DNA from: Paracoccaceae bacterium | GTDB lineage: Bacteria > Pseudomonadota > Alphaproteobacteria > Rhodobacterales > Rhodobacteraceae | Reading direction: 5' to 3' | Assembly (NCBI GenBank): GCA_023260655.1 | Contig: JALQUU010000008.1 | Span: 1-62,861 of the forward strand | Length of the DNA: 62,861 nucleotides | Shown here: one piece after another, positions 44,947 through 53,135 of the stretch | Layout of the letters: every line of letters begins with the position of its first letter | Position numbering within the stretch: position 1 is the stretch's first letter | Made by a program: the position numbers and the translations under genes | Notes under the pieces: generated by a model | What the model was told of the DNA's origin: nothing | Database searches by the model: none | The model's input: the letters and a program-made list of their open reading frames with translations, nothing else

Positions 44947-45561
44947 ATGCCTAAACTTTTGACGACGCTTTCCGTTTCTGCCCTTCTTGCCCTGAGCGTT
45001 CCGGCCTTTACACAAACCGCGACGACCGAGACGACGCCTGCGACTACGGAAGTGCAAAAAGCGCCGGAATCCCTGTCGATGGGCCAAACCGACGATGAAG
45101 GCCCGGGCACGGCCTATATCAAGGAAGCTGTCGACGACTGGCAGATGGAATGCATCCGCGTCGAGGAAGGACAGGAAGAGCCTTGCCAGATGTTCCAGCC
45201 GCTTCTGGATGACCAGCAGAACCAGGTTGCCAATATCCGCCTGTTCCGCCTTCCCGAAAAGGGTGAAGCGGTTGCCGGAGCGCTGGTGGCGGTTCCCTTG
45301 GAAACGCTGCTGACCGCGCAGCTTTCGATCACGGTGGATGGCGCGAAGCCGCAGCGCTACCCCTTCTCGGTTTGTGACCGTCTGGGCTGCTACGCCCGCA
45401 TCGGTTTCCGCGCCGCTGACGTGGCCGCGTTCAAGAAAGGCGCGAAAGCCACTGTGACGCTGGTGCCCTTCGTGGCCCCCGATCAGAAAGTGGACCTGCC
45501 GATGTCGCTGAAAGGCTTCACGGCGGCTTACGACAAGACCTCGATCATTCAGGCGCAATAA
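44947..45561 (+). CDS. invasion associated locus B family protein
   Basis: A 204-residue exported protein. The signal peptide is about residues 1-24 (ending PAFTQTA). The IalB domain follows with DDWQMECIR, EEPCQMFQ and the VCDRLGCYARIGF block; the four Cys likely form disulfides. IalB proteins are periplasmic or surface proteins of unknown biochemistry, first found as a Bartonella invasion factor but common in free-living Rhodobacterales. The ATG at 44947 is used; GTG at 44944 precedes it. A strong terminator follows. Confidence 0.9.
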   Translation: MPKLLTTLSVSALLALSVPAFTQTATTETTPATTEVQKAPESLSMGQTDDEGPGTAYIKEAVDDWQMECIRVEEGQEEPCQMFQPLLDDQQNQVANIRLFRLPEKGEAVAGALVAVPLETLLTAQLSITVDGAKPQRYPFSVCDRLGCYARIGFRAADVAAFKKGAKATVTLVPFVAPDQKVDLPMSLKGFTAAYDKTSIIQAQ

Positions 45562-45580
45562 ACTGGCGCTAGAATCGGAA

Positions 45581-45606
45581 AGGCCGCTCCTTCGAGCGGC
45601 CTTTTT
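45581..45606. terminator. terminator between ialB and the lpxD operon
   Basis: AGGCCGCTC (45581-45589) pairs perfectly with GAGCGGCCT (45594-45602) around CTTC, followed by TTTTT. It lies 20 bases after the ialB stop and 13 before the convergent ketoacyl synthase end. Confidence 0.9.
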
Positions 45607-45618
45607 GTTGCGCTTACA

Positions 45619-46827
45619 TCAGACTTTGCGAAGTGCCAGAACCGCGTTGAGGCCACCGAAGGCGAAGGCGTTCGACAGCGCCACATCCACTTTCGCCTCG
45701 CGGGCCTCGTTCGGCACCACGTCGAGCGCGCATTCGGGGTCGAATTCCTCGTAGCCGATGGTGGGGGCGATCACCCCGTCTTTCAGCGCCATGATGCAGG
45801 CCAGAAGCTCGACCGCGCCTGTGGCACCGATCAGATGGCCGTGCATGGATTTGGTCGAGGAAATCATCAGATTATCGGCATGGGGGCCGAAGACATCCGC
45901 CACGGCCGCACATTCGGTTTTATCGTTCGCGGCAGTACCTGTGCCATGGGCGTTGATATAGCCCACTTGATCGGCCGAGATGCCAGCATCGCGGAGCGCG
46001 CCGGAAATGGCCCGTGCCGCGCCCTGCTTCGAAGGCATCACGATATCCGAGGCATCGGAAGACATGGCGTAGCCGATGACTTCCGCGAGGATGTCTGCCC
46101 CGCGTGCCTTGGCGTATTCGTATTCTTCGAAAACGAAGATCCCTGCCCCCTCGCCCTGCACCATGCCGTTTCGGTTGGCCGAGAACGGACGGCAGGCATC
46201 TTTCGACATGACGCGGAGGCCTTCCCAGGCTTTCACGCCACCAAAGCAGAGCATGGATTCCGACCCGCCCGTCACCATCACAGGCGACATGCCCGAGCGC
46301 ACCATCTGGAAGGCTTGCGCCATCGCGTGATTGGAGGAAGCGCAGGCCGTGGAGACCGTGAAGGACGGGCCACGGAGGTTGTATTCCATCGAGATATGCG
46401 AGCAGGCCGCGTTGTTCATCAGCTTCGGGACGACGAAGGGGTGAACGCGGTTTTTGCCTTCTTCGTAGACGGCGCGGTAATTGTCGTCCCACGTGGAAAC
46501 GCCGCCGCCTGCGGTGCCGAGCACGACGCCCGCCTTATCGGCCAGCGATCCGGTGAATTCGAGGCCCGACTGCGCAATCGCCTCTTTCGTGGCCATCAGC
46601 GTGAACTGGGTGAAGCGATCATAGAGAGTCATTTGCTGGCGGTTGAAATGGCCTTCGGCCTCGAAGCCCTTCACCTGCCCGCCGATGGTGATCGACAAGC
46701 GCTCGACATCGCGGAATTCCAGTGCGCCGATCCCGCATCGACCTTCGCGCATCGCCGCGAAGGTTTCTGCCACCGAATGGCCAAGAGCGTTGATCGTGCC
46801 GACCCCGGTAATGACAACACGCTTCAT
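45619..46827 (-). CDS. beta-ketoacyl-ACP synthase (FabF-like)
   Basis: A 402-residue condensing enzyme. The catalytic Cys is in VSTACASSNHA near residue 163, with the two His in HGTGTAANDKTE and SMHGHLIGATGA. It elongates an acyl chain on ACP with malonyl-ACP. The overlap (ATGA) with a dedicated ACP gene and the nearby lpxD suggest a specialised envelope role, perhaps making lipid A acyl chains, rather than the housekeeping FabF. A terminator separates it from ialB. Confidence 0.9.
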   Translation of the reverse strand: MKRVVITGVGTINALGHSVAETFAAMREGRCGIGALEFRDVERLSITIGGQVKGFEAEGHFNRQQMTLYDRFTQFTLMATKEAIAQSGLEFTGSLADKAGVVLGTAGGGVSTWDDNYRAVYEEGKNRVHPFVVPKLMNNAACSHISMEYNLRGPSFTVSTACASSNHAMAQAFQMVRSGMSPVMVTGGSESMLCFGGVKAWEGLRVMSKDACRPFSANRNGMVQGEGAGIFVFEEYEYAKARGADILAEVIGYAMSSDASDIVMPSKQGAARAISGALRDAGISADQVGYINAHGTGTAANDKTECAAVADVFGPHADNLMISSTKSMHGHLIGATGAVELLACIMALKDGVIAPTIGYEEFDPECALDVVPNEAREAKVDVALSNAFAFGGLNAVLALRKV

Positions 46828-47087
46828 GCGTGCTGCTCGGCAACTAGTGCTTCGATGCCTGCCACGATGGAGGCGACCGAAGAAATGTCGAAATCGCTCT
46901 TCTCGGGCTCATTCGCGTTGAAAGGGATCGAGATATCAAAGGCTTCTTCGATGGAGAAGATCGACTCTACCAATCCGAGGCTATCAATACCGAGGCTTTC
47001 GAGCGTGGAGTCCGGGGCGATGTCCGACGGGTCCAGAACGGCCTGTTCGGCGATGATTTGAATGACACGGCTCTTAATATCAGTCAT
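46824..47087 (-). CDS. acyl carrier protein, specialised
   Basis: An 87-residue acyl carrier protein. The phosphopantetheine attachment Ser is in LGIDSLGLVE near residue 36. It has an extra loop (FNANEPEKSDF) and is longer than housekeeping ACP (about 77), as the very-long-chain ACP AcpXL of rhizobia is. It would carry the acyl chain for the adjacent ketoacyl synthase. Confidence 0.85.
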   Translation of the reverse strand: MTDIKSRVIQIIAEQAVLDPSDIAPDSTLESLGIDSLGLVESIFSIEEAFDISIPFNANEPEKSDFDISSVASIVAGIEALVAEQHA

Positions 47088-47117
47088 GGCAATCCCCTTC
47101 TCAGGTTCGCCTGTGAC

Positions 47118-48209
47118 TTAGTCTTTTTCGCCCGTTTTGAAAACCTGTTTCTGCAGTGCCGCAACGTCGCGGAAGAGGCGTGGGAGGCGGCGGAGGCCCT
47201 TGTAGGCTTCGATATGGGTTTGCATCTGCATCGCGGGATAACCGAGCATCACGCGGCCTGCGGGCACATTCGCGAGCACCTTGGTGGCCCCACCTGTAAT
47301 CACGTGATCGCCGATCAGAAGGTTGTCGGAAATGCCGGTCTGGCCGCCCAGAACCACATTATTGCCGATGCGGGTGGAGCCCGCGACGCCGACTTGCGCG
47401 CAGATCAGACAATCGTTGCCGATCTCGACGTTGTGGCCGATCTGGGCGAGGTTATCGAACTTCACGCCATTGCCGATCTTGGTGTCGCGCACGGTGCCGC
47501 GATCGATACAGGCGTTCGCGCCAAGCTCCACATCATCGCCGATCACGACAGATCCCAGCGAATGGATGCGGGCATAGGATTGGGCGCGGGCCTCGCGGGC
47601 TGCACCAAGCGTGGCGCGGACCTGTTCGATGTCGGATTCCTCGGGCGTGACGAAAGAGAAGCCATCGCCCCCCACAACGGCCCCCGGCTGGCCGATGAAC
47701 CGCGCGCCGATGCGGACGCGGGCCCCGATCTTCACGCCTTCGCGCAAGAAAGCCCCCTCACCCAACTCGGCATCTGCACCGATGGTGACGTGGGCGGAAA
47801 GTACCGACCCCGCACCGATCTTGGCGCGCGGGCCGATCACTACGAGCGGGCCTACCGACACATCCGCACCAAGCTCAGCGGTTGGATCAATGACAGCGGA
47901 GGGGTGGATCCCCGGCGCGCCGCGCTCTTCGGGGTCCATCATCGCGGAAAGGCCAGCCATGGCAAAGCGCGGGCGCGGCGCGATCAGGGCGGCATCGAGG
48001 CCAAGCGCGCGCCAATCGGCCCCCGCCCAGACCATCGCCACTCGCGCCTGCCCTAAAGCCAGACCTTCGGCATATTTCGGGCTCATCGCCAGCGCAATAT
48101 CGGTGGGCTTGGCCATTGCAGGTTCTGCCACACCGCTCACGACCAGATCGGTCGCGCCGAAGGCTTCCGCCCCAAGCGCTTTGGCAATCTCTGCAACGCT
48201 ATAGCCCAT
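47118..48209 (-). CDS. lpxD: UDP-3-O-(3-hydroxymyristoyl)glucosamine N-acyltransferase
   Basis: A 363-residue left-handed beta-helix acyltransferase of lipid A synthesis. The N-terminal uridine-binding domain ([14 protein letters not shown]) precedes hexapeptide repeats such as [12 protein letters not shown], with the catalytic His in IGHNVEIG near residue 250. It adds the second hydroxyacyl chain to UDP-GlcN at the inner-membrane cytosolic side. The start at 48209 is favoured because GGAG lies 6 bases upstream; ATG at 48224 and 48215 precede it. Confidence 0.93.
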   Translation of the reverse strand: MGYSVAEIAKALGAEAFGATDLVVSGVAEPAMAKPTDIALAMSPKYAEGLALGQARVAMVWAGADWRALGLDAALIAPRPRFAMAGLSAMMDPEERGAPGIHPSAVIDPTAELGADVSVGPLVVIGPRAKIGAGSVLSAHVTIGADAELGEGAFLREGVKIGARVRIGARFIGQPGAVVGGDGFSFVTPEESDIEQVRATLGAAREARAQSYARIHSLGSVVIGDDVELGANACIDRGTVRDTKIGNGVKFDNLAQIGHNVEIGNDCLICAQVGVAGSTRIGNNVVLGGQTGISDNLLIGDHVITGGATKVLANVPAGRVMLGYPAMQMQTHIEAYKGLRRLPRLFRDVAALQKQVFKTGEKD

Positions 48210-48236
48210 CGTCATCTCCGTCATTTGACGGCAGAC

Positions 48237-49835
48237 TTAGCCCCGTTCGCCCCCAAGCGCTACCCCGGCTTGCGACAGCGCGTTCCAAATCTTCGCGTCG
48301 CGGCCGTAGATGTCGCGGCGGAAATGCACCCCGCCTTTGGCATCCGTGAAGGCCGTGCGGTAGATCAGGTGCACAGGCACGGGTTTTTCGAGCATCACCG
48401 AAGTTTCCTGCCCCGTGTTCAGCTTGGCTTTGAAAAAGCCCACGGGATCAGAGGTTTGCTTGGCCAGTAGCGCATAGGCGAAATCGAAGGGTTGGCTCAG
48501 GCGCACACAGCCATGCGAGAAGGCGCGGACTTCGCGGGCGAAGAGGCTCTTCGAGGGCGTGTCGTGCAGATAGATGTTGTAGGGGTTCGGAAACATGAAT
48601 TTCACGAGCCCGAGCGCGTTGCCGTCCGAAGGCGGCTGCTTCATATCGAAGGGGAAGGTGCGTTCGTTATAGGCAGAGAAATTGATTTCCGAGCGCGAGA
48701 CCGCACGGCCACGGGCATCGGTGATCTTGAGGTGCCCTGCCGCGTTCGGATTGCGCTGGAGCATCGGCAGGTATTCTTTCACCGTGATGGAACGCGGCAC
48801 GTTCCATGTCGGGTTGATGACCATGAACTCCATCACATCGGAAAACTCCGGCGTGTATTGCCCTTCTTTGACAGCGCCCACCACCGAGCGGTTCTCGAAG
48901 GTCACCTTGTCATGGTCGATGATCTTGGCGGTGAAATCGGTGATATTCACCAGAATATGGCGTTCGCCGCGTTCCTGATTGAACCAGCGCTCGCGCTCCA
49001 TCGCCACGAGGACCGACTTCAGGCGATCTTCGGTAGAGCGGTTGATTTCCGCCATCGTGCCTTCTCCGACCACGCCATCGGGTTCGAGCCCGTTGCGGAG
49101 TTGGAAAAGCTGCACGGCTTTTTGCATGTCGGCGTCATAGGCTTGACCGTTCGACCGGCCCAAGTAGCCCATCGCCATTAGGCGGTTACGAAGCGCCACA
49201 ACAGCTGCGCCCTGAGCTCCCAGCTTGAGGCTTTTGGCGGGAACGGGTGCGCCCCAGCCGCCTTTCGCACGATCTGCCTCCAGCGCCATCTTGGCTTTCA
49301 GGAGCCGCGCATATTCGGCTGTTTTCGGCGGCAGCGCGCGGAAGAAAGACGCAGGCGTCGATTTCTTGAAGCTCGTCAGATAGGAGGTACGATCGCGCAA
49401 CGGCACTTCCCGAACGATCCCGCTATCGACCTTCCGCGGTGTCAGCACCCCGGTTTGCATGTCGCGCGCGAGGGCAAGGAAGGTTTTTGCCATTTCCACT
49501 TCGACAATTCCACGATCGCGCGGAGATTTTGCGGCGGCAAGTTTGGCTTTCAGGCCGTTGGCGTCGTAACTGCTGGCTGGCAGGCCATAGGTTCCGGCGT
49601 TTTCGATGGCGGCAAAGAGTGCATTGCGGCGTTGGGCGTTGGCCGTTGTCCAGAGAGGTTCGTAGTTCTCGGCCTGATAAAAAGCCGCGATATCTTTGTC
49701 CTTGCTTGCGGCTTCAGCAAGCGCCTGTTTGAAGGCAGTGACCTGTGCCGAGGCCTGATTTGCCAACCCTACTACGAAAACAAGCGCGGCAGCACCGACC
49801 TTGCGCGAAACCGATTCCCCAAAAAAAGCCAGCAT
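48237..49835 (-). CDS. L,D-transpeptidase family protein (YcbB-like)
   Basis: A 532-residue exported peptidoglycan enzyme. The signal peptide is residues 1-31 (VFVVGLANQASAQ). A scaffold domain, a peptidoglycan-binding domain (LKLGAQGAAVVALRNRL near residue 210) and the YkuD catalytic domain with SHGCVRLSQP (catalytic Cys, near residue 450) follow. It makes 3-3 crosslinks or attaches proteins to the wall. The ATG at 49835 has GGGGGAGAA upstream. It precedes lpxD by 27 bases, so all four genes likely share a transcript. Confidence 0.9.
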   Translation of the reverse strand: MLAFFGESVSRKVGAAALVFVVGLANQASAQVTAFKQALAEAASKDKDIAAFYQAENYEPLWTTANAQRRNALFAAIENAGTYGLPASSYDANGLKAKLAAAKSPRDRGIVEVEMAKTFLALARDMQTGVLTPRKVDSGIVREVPLRDRTSYLTSFKKSTPASFFRALPPKTAEYARLLKAKMALEADRAKGGWGAPVPAKSLKLGAQGAAVVALRNRLMAMGYLGRSNGQAYDADMQKAVQLFQLRNGLEPDGVVGEGTMAEINRSTEDRLKSVLVAMERERWFNQERGERHILVNITDFTAKIIDHDKVTFENRSVVGAVKEGQYTPEFSDVMEFMVINPTWNVPRSITVKEYLPMLQRNPNAAGHLKITDARGRAVSRSEINFSAYNERTFPFDMKQPPSDGNALGLVKFMFPNPYNIYLHDTPSKSLFAREVRAFSHGCVRLSQPFDFAYALLAKQTSDPVGFFKAKLNTGQETSVMLEKPVPVHLIYRTAFTDAKGGVHFRRDIYGRDAKIWNALSQAGVALGGERG

Positions 49836-50160
49836 TTCTCCCCCAAAAAACAAAAGAGTTAGTGAATTTTTTTTAAAAGATGGCTGGTGATGCAAGGGAG
49901 AGTCCATTCACAAAACAACGATGTGGAAATTCTTAGAAAGAATGAGGCCTTGCTGCACGTTCTGGCAATATCCGCTCATGTTTTGTAACAGATCGGCATT
50001 TTTTCGCCACTTCCTATTGCTATCGCCAACTATCCAAAATCACCACTTGGTAACCGATTCCTTGTATGACATAAAACTATCGCATCTGGGGATGATGACA
50101 ATTCACAGGCGCCACACGGAAGATGTGGACCTGCAGGTAAGGAACGGGACGGCCAACCTA
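49836..50160. promoter_or_regulatory. AT-rich divergent promoter region
   Basis: A 325-base, clearly AT-rich spacer lies between the divergent ldt operon and the DUF882 gene. It contains a small inverted repeat ATTCTT-AGA-AAGAAT near 49930 and a TTGGTA-17-CATAAA promoter-like pair at about 50048-50076 on the plus strand. I see no coding frame in it. Confidence 0.4.
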
Positions 50161-50730
50161 ATGACCAATTCCAGCTCGACGGGCATTTCTCGGCGCGGAC
50201 TGCTTGGTGCGTTTGCAGCTACGGCCGTAGTGGCAGCACCGACTTTCACCAATGCGGCAGGCCTTCTGCGCGGCGCAGGCGATATTCGCCGCCTCAAGAT
50301 GTACTCCCCTCGCACCGGCGAAAAGCTCAACATGATCTACTGGGTCGAAGGCGAGTATATCAAAGACGCCGTTTCCGAGATCACCCACTTCATGCGGGAC
50401 TGGCGGAACAACAAAGTGATCAACATCGATATGCGCACCATGGATATAATGGCCGCCGCGCATAACCTGATGGATGTCTCCGAACCTTATATGCTGCTCT
50501 CGGGCTACCGCAGCCCCGAAACCAACAACATGCTGCGCTCGAAATCGCGCGGTGTGGCGAAGAACTCGCTGCACATGAAGGGCCAAGCGGCGGACCTTCG
50601 CCTCGGTTCGCGTTCGGTAAGCCAGATCGCTCGTGCAGCACTGGCCTGCCATGCAGGTGGCGTGGGCCGCTATAGCAACTCGAACTTTGTGCATATGGAT
50701 TGCGGTCCGGTTCGTTCGTGGGGCCGTTAA
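50161..50730 (+). CDS. DUF882 (YcbK-like) Tat-exported peptidase
   Basis: A 189-residue protein. The twin-arginine signal SRRGLLGAF lies at residues 10-18, with a cleavable hydrophobic stretch to about 35. The LAS-type metallopeptidase core has Zn ligands in NSLHMKGQAADLR and FVHMDCG. Such proteins are murein endopeptidases or related. The ATG at 50161 fits the Tat signal; an ATG at 50092 with a better ribosome site would lengthen the leader by 23 residues. It faces the L,D-transpeptidase operon, suggesting linked wall functions. Confidence 0.85.
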   Translation: MTNSSSTGISRRGLLGAFAATAVVAAPTFTNAAGLLRGAGDIRRLKMYSPRTGEKLNMIYWVEGEYIKDAVSEITHFMRDWRNNKVINIDMRTMDIMAAAHNLMDVSEPYMLLSGYRSPETNNMLRSKSRGVAKNSLHMKGQAADLRLGSRSVSQIARAALACHAGGVGRYSNSNFVHMDCGPVRSWGR

Positions 50731-50758
50731 TCCTGCCTATCCTTTCCGATTGATGTCA

Positions 50759-50785
50759 GGGCGCCAGGGTGGCGCTCTTTTTATT
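50759..50785 (+). terminator. terminator behind DUF882 gene
   Basis: GCGCCA (50761-50766) pairs with TGGCGC (50770-50775) around GGG, extendable by flanking pairs, then CTTTTT. Confidence 0.75.
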
Positions 50786-50846
50786 TACGGCACCTGCGGC
50801 GTTGCTGAGGCTTGTCTTGGGCCTCCGCCCGTGATGCGGTGCCCCC

Positions 50847-51191
50847 ATGCGTGTCAGGCTTCATCATCTCTGGGTACATCACCGCCCTGCCCTAATTCTC
50901 TTTTCCGTGGCCAGCGTGGTTGCGGTGGCGCTGGTGATCCGGCTTGGCATGATGGCGCTCTATTGGCATCCGCCAGAAGGGCATCCGGACAAGGCCGAAC
51001 CATGGATGACACCGGGTTTCATTGTGCGCGCATGGCACATCCCGCCCGAAGATCTCGCCCCCATTCTCGGGGTCACTTTAGGGGAAAAGCGCGGTCAAAC
51101 ACTGGGCGAGATCGCCAAGGCCCAAGGGATTCCGCTGGAGGTTTATCTCGAAACGGTCTCGGATGCGCTGGAAGCCCTCGGCCATGAATGA
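50847..51191 (+). CDS. small membrane protein, unknown function
   Basis: A 114-residue protein with one transmembrane helix about residues 15-38 and a soluble C-terminal part containing MTPGFIVRAWHIPPEDLAPILG. The start at ATG 50847 is used. Its end overlaps the DedA gene by 8 bases, so they are coupled. I recognise no domain. Confidence 0.65.
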   Translation: MRVRLHHLWVHHRPALILFSVASVVAVALVIRLGMMALYWHPPEGHPDKAEPWMTPGFIVRAWHIPPEDLAPILGVTLGEKRGQTLGEIAKAQGIPLEVYLETVSDALEALGHE

Positions 51192-51807
51192 GGCCGTTCT
51201 CGCCGCCATTGTCAGCTATGGGCCGTCGGTTCTGGCGCTGATCACGTTCTTGTCGTGCCTCGCACTGCCTGTGCCTTCGTCGCTTGCGATGCTTGGTGCG
51301 GGCGCCTTCGCGGCCAGTGGCGACTTGAACCTCTTCGAAATCGTGCTTGCGGCGCTCATGGGCGCGGTGTTGGGCGATCAAACGGGCTATGCCTTGGGCA
51401 AACGCCTTGGCGGGCCGCTCTTGCGCGCCGCCAAAACGCCAGCGCGCGCTCGGCTCCTCGCGAAAGCGCGCCGTCTGATCGGCCAATGGGGCGGCGTGGG
51501 TGTGTTCTTCAGCCGTTGGCTTGCCAGCCCTCTTGGGCCTTACGTGAATCTTTTGGCTCCTGTCGGCGGATTGCCGTGGTGGAAGTTCACGGTTTGGGGT
51601 GTCATGGGCAAGGTTGTCTGGGTGGCGGTTTATGTGGGGCTTGGCTGGGCCTTTGCCTCGTCCTTTTCGCTCGTCGCGGATATTTCCTCGACGGTGAGCG
51701 GGTTGGTGGCGGCCTTGGCGGTTATGACCGCGGCAGGTGCATGGCTCTGGCACGGGGCACGGCAACGCTTGCCGAAACTGAAATCCCGCCCCATATCCCG
51801 GACATGA
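51184..51807 (+). CDS. DedA family protein
   Basis: A 207-residue inner-membrane protein of the DedA/VTT family. Recognisable blocks are FLSCLALPVPSSLAMLGAGAF and GDQTGYALGKRLGG, with FFSRWLASPLGPYVNLLAP in the middle. Family members act in polyprenyl-phosphate or phospholipid flipping. The ATG at 51184 is used. The stop overlaps the ATG of the M48 gene. Confidence 0.88.
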   Translation: MNEAVLAAIVSYGPSVLALITFLSCLALPVPSSLAMLGAGAFAASGDLNLFEIVLAALMGAVLGDQTGYALGKRLGGPLLRAAKTPARARLLAKARRLIGQWGGVGVFFSRWLASPLGPYVNLLAPVGGLPWWKFTVWGVMGKVVWVAVYVGLGWAFASSFSLVADISSTVSGLVAALAVMTAAGAWLWHGARQRLPKLKSRPISRT

Positions 51808-52496
51808 TCAAGTTTGCCCCTCTTCTTCTCGCGGTGCTTTACGCGCTGGTGATGTATCGCTTTTCCGTTTGGCGCACGCTCAAGGAACTCGATGCAAAAT
51901 CCACGCGCCTTGCCGATCCCCAGCTTTTGCACGAGGTCGCCCGACTGGCCAAGCCTTTGGGGGTGCGCACGATTCCGGTGCATATCTACGATATCGAGCC
52001 AGTGAACGGGCTTGCTGCCCCCGACGGGCGGATTTTCATCACGCGCGGGTTCTATCAGAAATACCGAAATGGCGAGGTGAGCGCGGACGAGATGACTTCG
52101 GTTATCGCGCATGAATTGGGCCATGTGGCACTTGGCCATGCGCGGAAGCGGATGATCGACTTCTCGGGCCAGAACGCGCTGCGGGTGGCGCTTTGGATGA
52201 TCCTTGGTCGGATCTTGCCGGGTGTGGGCGTGATTGTCGCGAATTTCCTCACGAGCCTTCTGGCCGCGCGGCTTTCGCGCGGGGATGAATACGAGGCGGA
52301 TGAATATGCCTCGGCTTTGCTTGTGAAAGCAGGGATCGGCACCGCCCCGCAAAAATCCCTGTTCGTGAAGCTCGAACGGTTGACGCGCTCTGGCGCGAAT
52401 GCAATGCCAGCCTGGCTCTTGAGCCATCCGAAGACAGAGGAACGCATTGCGGCCATCGAGCGGAACGAAGTGAAATGGGGCCTGCCGAGGGCCTAA
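51804..52496 (+). CDS. M48 family metalloprotease
   Basis: A 230-residue membrane-associated peptidase. The N-terminal helix (residues 5-22) anchors it. The zinc-binding HELGH lies near residue 110, and the third ligand Glu is in DEYEADEYA near residue 165. It would degrade membrane or periplasmic proteins. It overlaps dedA by four bases. Confidence 0.9.
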   Translation: MIKFAPLLLAVLYALVMYRFSVWRTLKELDAKSTRLADPQLLHEVARLAKPLGVRTIPVHIYDIEPVNGLAAPDGRIFITRGFYQKYRNGEVSADEMTSVIAHELGHVALGHARKRMIDFSGQNALRVALWMILGRILPGVGVIVANFLTSLLAARLSRGDEYEADEYASALLVKAGIGTAPQKSLFVKLERLTRSGANAMPAWLLSHPKTEERIAAIERNEVKWGLPRA

Positions 52497-52598
52497 AGCG
52501 TTTCGCTTTGATGTTGAAACGGCAGAAACGCTTTAAGCTTGTGATTTGCCGCATTTCTTAACCGAAAAAGTCTATCAACTTTTTCTCGAAATGCTCTA
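52494..52598. repeat. intergenic repeat-like element between convergent genes
   Basis: TAAAGCGTTTC (52494-52504) and GAAACGCTTTA (52525-52535) form an 11-base inverted repeat. GAAAAAGT (52564-52571) and ACTTTTTC (52578-52585) form another, with A and T runs that suit a bidirectional terminator. The pattern, ending in a CTCGAAATGCTCTAA-like tail, is one I remember as dispersed in many alphaproteobacterial genomes. It reaches from the stop of the M48 gene to the stop of the PIN gene. Confidence 0.5.
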
Positions 52599-53135
52599 AC
52601 CCAAGAGCTTCCCGAGCTTCGGCAGGCGGGCCTTTTTCAGAAGCGCCCGCATCTCCCACGGCTCTCCCGAAAGCCGCTGTGCCTCGGCCAGAACCCGTTC
52701 CGCAACACGGCGCACAGCGTCGGGTTTTGCATCGAAAAGGGTGCGAAGGAACTGATCGGGGTCCATCCTTTGCAGAGCTTCGGCAGCAAGCGTTTCGCGC
52801 GGAAAGTCACTGGCGTTGAAGGTGACGATAATGTCGGCGGATCCAGCGATGGCGGCCGCGAGAACGTGGATATCGTCGGGGTCCGGCAAGTGGAGCCGCG
52901 CCATCAATCCGGCGTTCAGCGCAACCTCCGCCTTCGGCCAAGCCGCCCGTAATGCGGCCACTTCGCCGCGCGCATAGGCTTCTTCGGAAGGTCCGAGTTT
53001 GCGGGTTGCGCGCGCCCATTCTTCGAGGATGCGTTCGGACCAGAGCGGCGTGAAGGCTCCCTCGCCCGCCACACCCACGAGCATCTCCCGCGTTACCGTG
53101 GGATAGAGCACGCAGGCGTCGAGAAGTGCCTTCAC
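52596..53135 (-). CDS. PIN domain protein, RSP_2648-like
   Basis: A 179-residue PIN-fold protein. It starts VKALLDACVLYPTVTREML, with the first catalytic Asp in LLDACV. Acidic residues follow in DPDDIHVLAAAIAG and TFNASDFP. The GTG start (53135-53133) overlaps the TGA stop of the preceding rRNA-methyltransferase gene (GTGA), which fixes it; a longer frame to 53312 would run inside that gene. PIN proteins are RNases, and this one has no antitoxin gene next to it. Confidence 0.82.
   Translation of the reverse strand: MKALLDACVLYPTVTREMLVGVAGEGAFTPLWSERILEEWARATRKLGPSEEAYARGEVAALRAAWPKAEVALNAGLMARLHLPDPDDIHVLAAAIAGSADIIVTFNASDFPRETLAAEALQRMDPDQFLRTLFDAKPDAVRRVAERVLAEAQRLSGEPWEMRALLKKARLPKLGKLLG

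Noticed and set aside
52596..53135. PIN gene as half of a toxin-antitoxin module
   Set aside because: No small antitoxin frame lies beside it; it is coupled to an rRNA methyltransferase instead.
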